Shown piece by piece: positions 1 through 9,388 of a stretch of DNA of 10,243 bases. Each line of letters begins with the position of its first letter. Position 1 is the stretch's first letter. A model generated the notes under the pieces. That model worked only from the letters and a program-made list of their open reading frames with translations. It was not told where the DNA came from and made no database searches. Made by a program: the position numbers and the translations under genes. Origin of the DNA: Actinomycetales bacterium (lineage in GTDB: Bacteria > Actinomycetota > Actinomycetes > Actinomycetales > Dermabacteraceae); NCBI GenBank assembly GCA_012799425.1, contig JAAZLF010000297.1, positions 1-10,243 of the forward strand. The letters are read 5' to 3'.

Positions 1-1604
1 CCGTTCGGGGAGGGGACGATCACGAACACCGGCTGCCCCTCCTCGACCAGGGCGATCGGGCCGTGCTTGAGCTCCCCGGCGGCGAAGCCCTCGGCATGGA
101 TGTAGGCGATCTCCTTGAGCTTGAGCGCACCTTCCATCGCCGTGGGATAGCCGACGTGGCGGCCCAAGAACAGCACGCTCGTGGCATCCTTCATGTCCCG
201 CGCGAGCTGTTCGACCTGGGCGGAGCTGTCCAGCACCTGCTGGATCTGGTCGGGGATCTGCTCGAGGTCGGCCATCAGCGCGGCGATCTCGTCGGCGTAG
301 AGGTTGCCGCGCGTCTGGGCGAGGAACAGCCCCAGCAGGTAGCAGGCGGCGATCTGGCCCAGGTACGCCTTGGTGGAGGCGACGGCGATCTCGGGGCCGA
401 CGTGCAGGTACAGCGCCGCATCGGACTCCCGCGGGATGGTCGAGCCGCGGGTGTTGCACAGCGCGACCACCTTCGCGCCCTGCTCGCGGGCGTGGCGCAC
501 CGCCATCAGGGTGTCCATCGTCTCGCCGGACTGAGAGATCGCCACGACCAGGGTCTTCTCGGTGACGACCGGGTCGCGGTAGCGGAACTCGTGGGCGAGC
601 TCGACCTCGGTGGGGATGCGGCACCAGTGCTCGATCGCGTACTTCGCGACCGCTCCCGCATTCGCGGCGGTGCCGCAGGCGACCACCACGATCTTGTCGA
701 TGCTGCGCAGCACGGCGGGGTCGATGTCCATCTCGTCCAGCTGCAGCGCGCCGTTCTCGAGCCGTCCCCTGAGCGTATCGGCGACGGCACCGGCCTGTTC
801 GTGGATCTCCTTGGCCATGAAGGAGTCGTAGCCGCCCTTCTGCGCGGCCACGGCGTCCCATTCGATCGTGTAGCGCGCGGCATCGGTGACCTCTGCGCCG
901 TCGAAGCCGATCACCGCCACGGAATCCGCCGTGACGGTGACGACCTGGTCCTGCCCGATCTCGAGCGCCTGTTTGGTGGAGTCCACGAAGGCGGCGACGT
1001 CGGAGCCGAGGAAGTTCTCCCCCTCCCCCAGCCCCACCACGAGCGGGGAGTTGCGACGCGCGGCGACCACGGTGTCCGGGGCGTCTCGGTGCACCGCCAG
1101 CAGCGTGAAGGCGCCCTCGAGCTGGCCGGCGGCGCGGCGCATCGCCTCGGTGAGGTCCTCGGCGGCCCCCGTCTCGCGGGCGAGCAGGTGGGCCGCGGCC
1201 TCGGAGTCGGTCTCCGACACGAAGGAGTACCCGTCCTGTTCGAGCTCGGCGCGCAGGCTCGCGAAGTTCTCGATGATCCCGTTGTGCACCACAGCCAGCT
1301 CGCCCTCGTGGCCGCCGTGGTGCGGATGGGCGTTGGTGTCCGTGGGGCCACCATGGGTGGCCCAGCGGGTGTGGGCGATCGCGACCCGCCCGGTGGTCTC
1401 CGTGGATCCGTCGAGGGCCTCACGCAGGTTCTCGAGCTTCCCGGCGCGCTTGGTCAGGCGCACCCGGCCCTCGTCGATCACCGCGACACCGGCGGAGTCG
1501 TAGCCGCGGTACTCGAGGCGCGCGAGCCCCTGCAGGGCGGCGTCCACGGGACGGGAGGAGGGGGCTGAGGCGCTCGGGCCTGCGTATCCGACGATTCCAC
1601 ACAT
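1..1604 (-). CDS. glmS: Glutamine--fructose-6-phosphate aminotransferase (isomerizing), C-terminus cut off by window edge
   Basis: This cytoplasmic enzyme converts fructose-6-phosphate and glutamine to glucosamine-6-phosphate, the entry step to UDP-GlcNAc and peptidoglycan. The protein begins MCGIVGY, so Cys2 becomes the N-terminal nucleophile of the class II glutaminase domain. Other glutaminase motifs are RLEYRGYDSAG (29-39), HTRWATHG (78-85), HNGIIEN (107-113) and SETDSEA (130-136). The two sugar-isomerase (SIS) domains follow: CGT at 310-312, SQSGET at 357-362, ASTKAY at 409-414, and EGALKLKEIAYIHAEGFAAGELKHGP at about 491-516, which matches the family closely. 534 full codons are present; the family usually has about 610-625 residues, so roughly 80-90 C-terminal residues lie outside the window. 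The start is fixed because Cys2 must follow the initiator Met. No convincing Shine-Dalgarno sequence precedes it. The gene is divergent from coaA. Identification is near certain. Confidence 0.97.
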   Translation of the reverse strand, partial: MCGIVGYAGPSASAPSSRPVDAALQGLARLEYRGYDSAGVAVIDEGRVRLTKRAGKLENLREALDGSTETTGRVAIAHTRWATHGGPTDTNAHPHHGGHEGELAVVHNGIIENFASLRAELEQDGYSFVSETDSEAAAHLLARETGAAEDLTEAMRRAAGQLEGAFTLLAVHRDAPDTVVAARRNSPLVVGLGEGENFLGSDVAAFVDSTKQALEIGQDQVVTVTADSVAVIGFDGAEVTDAARYTIEWDAVAAQKGGYDSFMAKEIHEQAGAVADTLRGRLENGALQLDEMDIDPAVLRSIDKIVVVACGTAANAGAVAKYAIEHWCRIPTEVELAHEFRYRDPVVTEKTLVVAISQSGETMDTLMAVRHAREQGAKVVALCNTRGSTIPRESDAALYLHVGPEIAVASTKAYLGQIAACYLLGLFLAQTRGNLYADEIAALMADLEQIPDQIQQVLDSSAQVEQLARDMKDATSVLFLGRHVGYPTAMEGALKLKEIAYIHAEGFAAGELKHGPIALVEEGQPVFVIVPSPN

Positions 1605-1611
1605 GCAGTTC

Positions 1612-1617
1612 ACGCTA
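1612..1617 (-). promoter_or_regulatory. Candidate -10 element of glmS (possible leaderless start)
   Basis: On the minus strand the hexamer TAGCGT fits the actinobacterial -10 pattern TANNNT. It ends 7 nt before the glmS ATG, which would place transcription initiation at or next to the start codon. The absence of a clear ribosome binding site agrees with leaderless expression. I see no good -35 match 16-18 bp upstream, so this is a weak call. Confidence 0.3.
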
Positions 1618-1703
1618 ATGATCCGCTCTTCGATTCTCGTCTCCGCAGCGGCATCGGCACGAGTCCTTCCTCACCTCCGCCGGGGCTGGTGAACGGGCGT
1701 GGC

Positions 1704-1731
1704 CGAACGTGCGCGCGAGCAGTCACGTTCG
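1704..1731. repeat. 8-bp inverted repeat in the glmS/coaA divergent spacer
   Basis: The arms CGAACGTG (1704-1711) and CACGTTCG (1724-1731) are perfectly complementary, with a 12-bp gap and arm centres 20 bp apart, about two helical turns. The spacing would suit a dimeric regulator acting on glmS, coaA or both, but chance cannot be excluded in DNA of this composition. Nothing else recognisable was seen in the 280-bp spacer (1605-1884). Confidence 0.3.
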
Positions 1732-1884
1732 CGCACAGCCGCCGCCGGACCCGCCCGGTGGCAGGGCGACGACCGTGATCCAGACCTCTTCGGCGGCCGA
1801 CGGGGTCGCACAGCGGGCCCGAGCGGGTCTCATCTCACAGCCCAGTGGCCGAGAAGCGCCCGCGGTGCTGGAAGAATCGACCCC

Positions 1885-2841
1885 ATGAAGGCCGCTTCAG
1901 CGTCGAGCACCGTCACCCCGTTCGAGGAGATCCCGCGGGATGACTGGGCGAGACTGTCCCAACAGACCCCGCTGCCGCTCTCCGAGGAGGACGTCATCCG
2001 CCTGCGCGGCCTCGGCGACCGCCTCGACCTGCAGGAGGTCGATGCCGTCTATCGGCCCATCTCCCGCCTGCTGAACATCCAGGTCGCGGCCGCCCAATCG
2101 CTGCGCCGGGACCGGGAGGGCTTCCTGGACCAGCACCAGCAGCGCACCCCGTACATCATCGGCGTGGCGGGGTCCGTGGCCGTGGGCAAGTCCACGACCG
2201 CCAGACTGCTGCGCGAGCTTATGGCGCGCTGGCCCGAGACCCCGCGGGTGCAGCTGGTGACCACCGACGGGTTCCTCCACCCCAACGCCGAGCTCGAGGC
2301 GCGCGGCATCATGCAGCGCAAGGGATTCCCCGAGAGCTACGACCGGCGCCGCCTGCTGCGCTTCGTCGCAGACGTCAAGGCCGGTCACGAGCGCGTCGAG
2401 GCGCCCGTGTACTCGCACCTGACCTACGACATCCTCGAGGACGAGAAGGTGGTCGTCGAGCGGCCCGACGTGCTGATCGTCGAGGGCCTGAACGTGCTCC
2501 AGCCGGCCCGTCCCCGCCGCGACGGCCGCCTGGGGATGGCGGTCTCGGACTTCTTCGACTTCTCGGTGTACGTCGACGCCCGCATGGAGGACGTGCAGCG
2601 CTGGTACGTGGAGCGATTCCTCAAGCTGCGGCGCACCGCCTTCTCCGATCCGCGTTCCTACTTCCGCCGCTACGCGGAGCTCACGGACGAGGAGGCAGTG
2701 CAGACGGCGCTGGGGATCTGGCGCTCGATCAACGGGCCGAACCTCACCGAGAACGTGGTCCCCACCCGTGGCCGCGCTGACCTGGTGCTGCGCAAGGATG
2801 GCCGGCACCGTGTCCACTCGGTGCTCCTGCGGAAGGTCTGA
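1885..2841 (+). CDS. coaA: Pantothenate kinase, type I (prokaryotic, P-loop)
   Basis: Phosphorylates pantothenate with ATP to 4'-phosphopantothenate, the first and usually rate-setting step of coenzyme A synthesis; type I enzymes are generally feedback-inhibited by CoA. The 318-aa length matches the family (about 312-316). Visible motifs are the Walker A loop GSVAVGKST at 96-104, TTDGF at 126-130 carrying the probable catalytic Asp128, YSHL at 176-179 (His178 corresponds to the CoA/pantothenate pocket His), [11 protein letters not shown] at 240-250, and the C-terminal [21 protein letters not shown] region. The frame is open further upstream to a GTG at 1699, but those 62 codons have no resemblance to the family. 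ATG at 1885 follows GGAAGA by about 9 nt and gives the family N-terminus ending in a typical [17 protein letters not shown] segment. The gene converges on glmM. Identity is very secure; the start is likely but not proved. Confidence 0.96.
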   Translation: MKAASASSTVTPFEEIPRDDWARLSQQTPLPLSEEDVIRLRGLGDRLDLQEVDAVYRPISRLLNIQVAAAQSLRRDREGFLDQHQQRTPYIIGVAGSVAVGKSTTARLLRELMARWPETPRVQLVTTDGFLHPNAELEARGIMQRKGFPESYDRRRLLRFVADVKAGHERVEAPVYSHLTYDILEDEKVVVERPDVLIVEGLNVLQPARPRRDGRLGMAVSDFFDFSVYVDARMEDVQRWYVERFLKLRRTAFSDPRSYFRRYAELTDEEAVQTALGIWRSINGPNLTENVVPTRGRADLVLRKDGRHRVHSVLLRKV

Positions 2842-2893
2842 GCGGACCCGGCACTGACCTCGCCAGCGCCCCGCGAGAACACCGCACCCACCA

Positions 2894-2941
2894 CGAACGA
2901 CGCGCCCGTCACGAACGACGCGCCGTTCCGAACGACGCGCC
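2894..2941. repeat. Three spaced copies of a 13-mer downstream of coaA
   Basis: The sequence CGAACGACGCGCC occurs at 2894-2906, 2912-2924 and 2929-2941, with periods of 18 and 17 bp and variable linkers. It begins about 50 bp after the coaA stop. No protein is convincingly encoded here. The 11-mer CGAGAACACCG precedes the array (2874-2884) and also follows it (2945-2955), so the array sits between two copies of another short repeat. Confidence 0.8.
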
Positions 2942-2944
2942 CAT

Positions 2945-2990
2945 CGAGAACACCGGAAACTTGCCATTCCGGGAGGAACCGGTGTTCTCG
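2945..2990. terminator. Bidirectional stem-loop between convergent coaA and glmM
   Basis: The arms CGAGAACACCGG (2945-2956) and CCGGTGTTCTCG (2979-2990) form a perfect 12-bp stem around a 22-nt loop. It lies about 100 bp past the coaA stop and about 225 bp past the glmM stop, where a shared terminator for two convergent genes would be useful. There is no T-tract on either side, so it would be the U-less type often proposed for high-GC bacteria. It could instead be a protein-binding palindrome. Confidence 0.55.
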
Positions 2991-3000
2991 GCGGACACGA

Positions 3001-3052
3001 CCAGCGTGTCACCGAACCGGGCACGTCCAGCGTCTCACCGAACCGGGCACGC
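3001..3052. repeat. Tandem duplication of a 26-bp unit
   Basis: Positions 3001-3026 and 3027-3052 are two head-to-tail copies that differ at only two positions (the 8th and the 26th). Each contains the core TCACCGAACCGGGCACG with one variable base before it. The block runs directly into the octamer array and shares the CACCG motif with it, so the array may have grown from this unit. Confidence 0.85.
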
Positions 3053-3188
3053 TCACCGGGTCACCGGGCTACCGCGTCACGGGGTCACGGGGTCACCGCG
3101 CCACCGGGTCACGGGGGCACCGCGCCACCGCGCCACCGGGCTACCGCGCCACCGGGTCACTGGGCGACGGGCTCACCGGGCTGCCGGG
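3053..3188. repeat. Octamer tandem array (17 units, consensus YCACCGSG)
   Basis: Seventeen successive 8-bp units keep an unbroken 8-bp register from 3053 to 3188. Typical units are TCACCGGG, CCACCGGG, TCACGGGG, CTACCGCG and CCACCGCG. Substitutions occur but there is no insertion or deletion across 136 bp. Because 8 is not a multiple of 3, all frames read an 8-residue repeat, which explains an apparent open frame at 2961-3209; I do not believe it is a gene. The array ends 27 bp beyond the glmM stop codon, on the 3' side of both coaA and glmM. Confidence 0.92.
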
Positions 3189-3215
3189 CCGGGCGGTGGA
3201 GGGTCGTGACCGGGT

Positions 3216-4562
3216 TCAGAGCCCCACGCGCTCGCGGACGATGCCGGCGAGGCGCTCGGCGATCTCGGTCGCCTGCTCGTCGGTCGGCGCCTCGACCATG
3301 ACGCGCACGACCGGTTCGGTGCCGGAGGGACGCAGCAGCACCCGGCCGTGCTCCCCCAGCTCCGCCTCCGCCGCAGCGATCGCGTCGGAGACGCCGCGGT
3401 CGATGGTGGCCTTCGCCTTGTCGATGTCCTTGACGTTGATCAGCGCCTGCGGCAGGCGGGTCATCACGTTCTTCAGCTCGCGTGCGGTGCGACCGGTCTC
3501 GGCCATGCGCTGCAGCAGGTGCAGAGCGGTCAGCTCGCCGTCGCCGGTGGTGGCGTGCTCGGCGATGATCACGTGACCGGACTGCTCACCGCCGATGGAG
3601 TAGCCGCCGAGGTTCATCTCCTCGAGCACGTAGCGGTCGCCCACCCCGGTCTGGCCGAGCACGATCCCGTGCTCCTTCATCGCGATCTTCAGGCCGAGGT
3701 TGCTCATCACGGTCACCACCAGGGTGTCGTCGTGGAGCTTGCCGCGCTCCTTGAGGTCCAGCGCGAGGATCGCCATGATCTGGTCGCCGTCGATGATCTC
3801 GCCGTCGGCGTCGACCGCGAGGCAGCGATCGGCGTCCCCGTCGAAGGCGACGCCGATGTCCGCGCCGTGCTCGAGCACTGCGGCCTGCAGCGGGCCGAGA
3901 TGGGTGGAGCCGCAGCCCTCGTTGATCAGGCCTCCGTCGCTGCGGTCGCCGATCACGTGCACCGTCGCGCCGGCGCGGCGCAGGGCGTCGGGTCCGGAGA
4001 GGTAGGCGGCGCCGTTGGCGCAGTCCGCGACCACCGTCAGTCCCGTCAGCGGCCGGTCGAGCGTCGAGACCAGGTGGCCGACGTACTCCTCGACAGCACC
4101 CTCGTAGCGGGAGATGGTGCCGACGTCGGTGCCCTGCGGGCGGTCCCACTCCTCGCCGAGGCGCGCCTCGATCGCGTTCTCGACCTCATCGGGCAGCTTG
4201 GTGCCGCCGCGGGCGAAGAACTTGATGCCGTTGTCGGGCGCGGGGTTGTGCGAGGCGGAGATCATCACACCGAGGTCAGCGCCGGTGGACTGCACCAGGA
4301 AAGCCAGCCCGGGGGTGGGGAGCACCTCCGCGTCGAGCACGTCGACCCCGGCAGCGGCGAGACCTGCGCACACCGCGGCGGAGAGGAAGTCGCCGGAGGG
4401 GCGGGTGTCCCGCGCGACGATCGCCTTGGGGCGCGAGCCGCCGAAGGCACCGAGGGTGCCCAGCACATGGGCCGCGCCGACGGACAGCTCGACCGCGAGC
4501 TCCGCCGTGATGTCGCCGTTCGCGCGTCCGCGCACTCCATCGGTGCCGAAGAGTCGTGCCAC
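3216..4562 (-). CDS. glmM: Phosphoglucosamine mutase
   Basis: Interconverts glucosamine-6-phosphate and glucosamine-1-phosphate, the step after GlmS toward UDP-GlcNAc. It belongs to the alpha-D-phosphohexomutase superfamily and acts in the cytoplasm as a phosphoserine enzyme. The 448-aa protein begins [12 protein letters not shown]. Domain 1 carries the active-site loop [14 protein letters not shown] with Ser104 as the phosphorylated residue. The metal loop is DGDADR (241-246), the sugar-specificity loop GGEQSGH (324-330), and the C-terminal phosphate-binding loop [12 protein letters not shown] (411-422). I chose GTG at 4562 because GAGGAG lies 6 nt upstream and [10 protein letters not shown] starts at the normal family position; the open frame continues 18 codons further upstream without similarity. 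The gene is divergent from the SNF2 gene and convergent with coaA. All key residues are intact. Confidence 0.97.
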   Translation of the reverse strand: MARLFGTDGVRGRANGDITAELAVELSVGAAHVLGTLGAFGGSRPKAIVARDTRPSGDFLSAAVCAGLAAAGVDVLDAEVLPTPGLAFLVQSTGADLGVMISASHNPAPDNGIKFFARGGTKLPDEVENAIEARLGEEWDRPQGTDVGTISRYEGAVEEYVGHLVSTLDRPLTGLTVVADCANGAAYLSGPDALRRAGATVHVIGDRSDGGLINEGCGSTHLGPLQAAVLEHGADIGVAFDGDADRCLAVDADGEIIDGDQIMAILALDLKERGKLHDDTLVVTVMSNLGLKIAMKEHGIVLGQTGVGDRYVLEEMNLGGYSIGGEQSGHVIIAEHATTGDGELTALHLLQRMAETGRTARELKNVMTRLPQALINVKDIDKAKATIDRGVSDAIAAAEAELGEHGRVLLRPSGTEPVVRVMVEAPTDEQATEIAERLAGIVRERVGL

Positions 4563-4695
4563 AGGATTCTCCTCAAGGGGATCGGGGTCTGCGAGCCTCC
4601 ACGAGCACTGCCGCACGAACGCGTCGCACAGAGGATCCCGCTCGGAGGTCCGCTGTGAGACTACCCGCTGGAGAGGCCCCGGCCCGGCAGATCCC

Positions 4696-4725
4696 TCGTC
4701 ACCGAGGGGTTGTGCCGGTTACTTT
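4696..4725 (+). promoter_or_regulatory. Candidate leaderless promoter of the SNF2-family gene
   Basis: A -10 hexamer TACTTT (4720-4725, pattern TANNNT) ends 6 nt before the A of the ATG at 4732, so transcription would start on the start codon. An 18-bp spacer separates it from TCGTCA (4696-4701), a 4/6 match to TTGACA. The sequence GGAGG lies only 1 nt before the ATG, too close to act as a normal ribosome binding site, which supports leaderless translation. A perfect 6-bp inverted repeat, CCCTCG (4693-4698) and CGAGGG (4703-4708), overlaps the -35 region and could be an operator. Confidence 0.45.
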
Positions 4726-4731
4726 GGAGGG

Positions 4732-8041
<3,310 letters not shown>

Positions 8042-8046
<5 letters not shown>

Positions 8047-8069
8047 GCCGCCCGTCCGGACTGCTCAGC
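8042..8069 (+). terminator. Stem-loop at the end of the SNF2-family gene
   Basis: GCTGAGC (8042-8048), overlapping the stop codon, pairs perfectly with GCTCAGC (8063-8069) around a 14-nt loop that itself contains the palindrome GTCCGGAC. There is no T-tract, so it is only a possible terminator. The long repeat hairpin that starts 40 bp further on may do the same job. Confidence 0.35.
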
Positions 8070-8097
8070 CAAGGTGCTCGCATGCAGCCTCCCCGGT

Positions 8098-8185
8098 AGC
8101 GGGAGCCCGTGACGAGTACGGGCCGTATAGAGCACGCTCTGGCGATATAGCCAGAGCTCGTCGCCCAGAGCCCGTACTCGTCACG
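8098..8185 (+). repeat. Structured dispersed repeat, copy A
   Basis: The core at 8109-8185 is repeated at 8578-8654 with 71 of 77 positions identical. The outer arms CGTGACGAGTACGGGC (8108-8123) and GCCCGTACTCGTCACG (8170-8185) are a perfect 16-bp inverted repeat. Inside lies an 8-bp hairpin, GCTCTGGC (8136-8143) and GCCAGAGC (8150-8157), capped by GATATA and flanked by two 12-nt internal-loop strands. A short extension, AGCGGGAG (8098-8105), is also shared with copy B at a 1-nt offset. No target-site duplication or transposase is visible. It lies just after the SNF2-family gene. Confidence 0.9.
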
Positions 8186-8216
8186 CGCGGCGCGAATGTC
8201 TCCTCCCGCGCCGTGC
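8185..8216 (-). terminator. GC-rich stem-loop after the small membrane protein gene
   Basis: GCGCGGCGCG (8185-8194) and CGCGCCGTGC (8207-8216) can form a 10-bp stem with one weak pair and a 12-nt loop, starting 3 nt past the stop codon of the 42-aa gene. There is no U-tract and such pairings are common in DNA this GC-rich, so confidence is low. Its outer end touches copy A of the structured repeat. Confidence 0.3.
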
Positions 8217-8218
8217 CG

Positions 8219-8347
8219 TCACCTGCCCAGCAGCTTCATCGCGATGAAGATCGCCGCGGCCAGCACCGCGATCACGGCGCCGACGGCCAGGAGCATGACC
8301 ACGATCTCCCATGCCCCCAGTGCGAAGAAGTCATCTGCGTTCGTCAT
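8219..8347 (-). CDS. Small single-span membrane protein, 42 aa, function unknown
   Basis: The protein opens with MTNADDFFALGAW, a short acidic N-terminus, followed by one hydrophobic helix from about Trp13 to Ile35 (WEIVVMLLAVGAVIAVLAAA at its core), and ends in AMKLLGR with two basic residues. By the positive-inside rule the C-terminus should face the cytoplasm. The start is well supported: CAGGAG lies 7 nt before the ATG, and a -10-like TAGGGT lies about 40 nt upstream. Codons favour G or C in the third position. It lies alone between the two copies of a structured repeat, on the opposite strand to the SNF2-family gene. I do not recognise the family; many actinobacteria have similar short orphan membrane proteins. 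An overlapping 7-codon frame begins at an ATG directly after CAGGAG (8354), too close to that motif to be the main start. Confidence 0.7.
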   Translation of the reverse strand: MTNADDFFALGAWEIVVMLLAVGAVIAVLAAAIFIAMKLLGR

Positions 8348-8385
8348 CGGTCATCTCCTGATGCGCGGGGGGGGAATGTCCCGGC

Positions 8386-8391
8386 ACCCTA
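8386..8391 (-). promoter_or_regulatory. Candidate -10 element of the 42-aa membrane protein gene
   Basis: TAGGGT on the minus strand fits TANNNT. A start about 7 nt downstream (near 8379) would give a leader of roughly 30 nt containing a run of eight C (8367-8374) and then CAGGAG. The -35 position 17 bp upstream reads CTGCCG, only a 3/6 match. The homopolymer between promoter and ribosome binding site is unusual. Confidence 0.35.
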
Positions 8392-8434
8392 TCGGAGTGA
8401 TCCGCGCTCGGCAGCCCACCACCTGCAGGGGGGG

Positions 8435-8521
8435 GCGCCACGCGGAGCAGCGCGCCACGCGCGGGGATGCAGCACGTGCACCACGTCCAGCAGCGCATCA
8501 CGTGCGGAGTGCACCACGTCC
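8435..8521. repeat. Short direct repeats with CACGTG boxes in a gene-free stretch
   Basis: The stretch 8348-8828 has no gene I can defend. Within it, GCGCCACGCG occurs at 8435-8444 and 8452-8461 (17 bp apart), and GTGCACCACGTCC at 8476-8488 and 8509-8521 (33 bp apart). Two CACGTG palindromes lie at 8473-8478 and 8499-8504. A run of eight G is at 8428-8435. The region also holds copy B of the structured repeat and the rpsI terminator. Confidence 0.6.
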
Positions 8522-8567
8522 GGGGACCCTCCGGGTGTGACGTTGCGTGGCGGGTGACCGGGTCTGG

Positions 8568-8654
8568 AGCGGGAGTGGTGACGAGTACTGGACGTGGGGA
8601 GCACGCTGTGGCGATATAGCCAGAGCTCGTCGCCCAGAGCCCGTACTCGTCACG
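8568..8654 (+). repeat. Structured dispersed repeat, copy B (degenerate left arm)
   Basis: Same orientation as copy A and 469 bp away. The right 46 bp (8609-8654) are identical to 8140-8185. The left arm has five substitutions between 8589 and 8598, leaving an 11-bp perfect terminal stem, GTGACGAGTAC (8578-8588) and GTACTCGTCAC (8643-8653). The inner hairpin has one mismatch. The shared extension AGCGGGAG is at 8568-8575. Substitutions are concentrated in one arm, so copy B looks like a decayed copy. Confidence 0.88.
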
Positions 8655-8752
8655 TGCGCGCGGAGCGGCCCGCTGCACCGGGGCCGGCAGCTGAACGGGC
8701 CGATCCGTCCTGAGGCGGAGCACCCGCCCCCCGCCGCCCGCCCCCGAACGCG

Positions 8753-8786
8753 ACGATGCCCCCGACCCGGAGGTCGAGGGCATCGT
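8753..8786 (-). terminator. Terminator hairpin of the rplM-rpsI operon
   Basis: Bases 8753-8767 pair with 8772-8786 (ACGATGCCC against GGGCATCGT, then CGACC against GGTCG) with a single mismatch and a 4-nt loop, a 15-position stem. It begins 42 nt past the rpsI stop codon. No U-tract follows on the minus strand. The compact stem and position make it the best terminator in the window. Confidence 0.75.
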
Positions 8787-8828
8787 GCGTACCAGCGTGA
8801 ACGGTGCGGAGCAGTGCTCCGCGGCCGA

Positions 8829-9338
8829 TCAGCGCTTGGAGTACTGCGGAGCCTTGCGGGCCTTCTTCAGACCGGCCTTCTTGCGCTCGATGATGCGATC
8901 ATCGCGGCGGAGGAAGCCGGCCTTCTTGAGGGTCGCGCGGTTCGCGTCGACATCGATCTCGTTCAGCGCGCGGGCCACGCCGAGGCGCACAGCGCCGGCC
9001 TGGCCCGACGGGCCACCGCCGTGGAGGCGGACGATGATGTCGAAGCGGCCCTGGAGGTCGAGCGCGGTCAGCGGGTCGTTGACCTCCTGCTGGTGCAGCT
9101 TGTTCGGGAAGTACGCCTCGAGGCTGCGGCCGTTCAGGGTCCACTGGCCGGAGCCGGGGATCAGGCGCACGCGAGCGACGGCGCGCTTGCGGCGACCGGT
9201 GCCGTAGCCCGGTGCGATCGCGGACTGGCCGCTGCCGACAGCGGCCTCGCCGGTCGACTCGGTGGTGAAGCTCGAGGGGGCGGACTCGTCGGTCACGGCC
9301 TCGAGGTTCTCGGTGGTATCGGGGGTGGTCTCAGTCAC
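8829..9338 (-). CDS. rpsI: 30S ribosomal protein S9 (uS9)
   Basis: Component of the small ribosomal subunit head; its C-terminal tail reaches the P-site tRNA. The family signature [19 protein letters not shown] is at 107-125, the conserved start YGTGRRK at 45-51, and the protein ends in the basic tail [19 protein letters not shown] with the universal terminal KR. At 169 aa it is about 40 residues longer than the E. coli protein (130). The extra part is an acidic, Ser/Thr-rich, probably disordered N-terminus (1-44), as is common in actinobacteria. The GTG start at 9338 is preceded by AAGGAG at 4 nt. It lies 50 nt downstream of rplM and is surely co-transcribed with it. In many actinobacteria glmM follows; here the small membrane protein and SNF2-family genes come between. 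Confidence 0.97.
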   Translation of the reverse strand: MTETTPDTTENLEAVTDESAPSSFTTESTGEAAVGSGQSAIAPGYGTGRRKRAVARVRLIPGSGQWTLNGRSLEAYFPNKLHQQEVNDPLTALDLQGRFDIIVRLHGGGPSGQAGAVRLGVARALNEIDVDANRATLKKAGFLRRDDRIIERKKAGLKKARKAPQYSKR

Positions 9339-9388
9339 GGTTCTCCTTGGTTCGTCCGTGCGGCAGGGCGGAGTGGCGGGACACCCGC

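Noticed and set aside
63..1568. 501-codon open frame on the plus strand
   Set aside because: It is the antisense shadow of glmS. GC-rich third positions remove stop codons from the opposite strand; the translation shows no family motif while the minus frame is unmistakably GlmS.
1605..1884. glmS ribozyme or other riboswitch before glmS
   Set aside because: The ribozyme is typical of Firmicutes; I see none of its characteristic core here, and a start site close to the ATG leaves no room for a leader.
3053..3188. CRISPR array
   Set aside because: The units are only 8 bp and abut each other without spacers; no cas gene is present.
2961..3209. 82-codon plus-strand frame with a PRHRVTG-like repeat
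   Set aside because: It starts with TTG inside a hairpin loop and simply translates the octamer array; any frame through an 8-bp repeat gives an 8-residue repeat.
3348..4658. 436-codon plus-strand open frame over glmM, and the extension of the SNF2 frame back to 4114
   Set aside because: Both are antisense to the catalytic core of GlmM. The SNF2 protein has a natural start at 4732 just before its SWIM region.
8098..8654. Composite transposon or insertion sequence
   Set aside because: The repeats have inverted-repeat ends, but there is no transposase between them and no target-site duplication at either copy.
8331..8783. 150-codon minus-strand frame spanning copy B of the repeat and the rpsI terminator
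   Set aside because: It crosses a structured repeat and a terminator, is Pro/Arg-rich without a domain, and ends by overlapping the start of the 42-aa gene.
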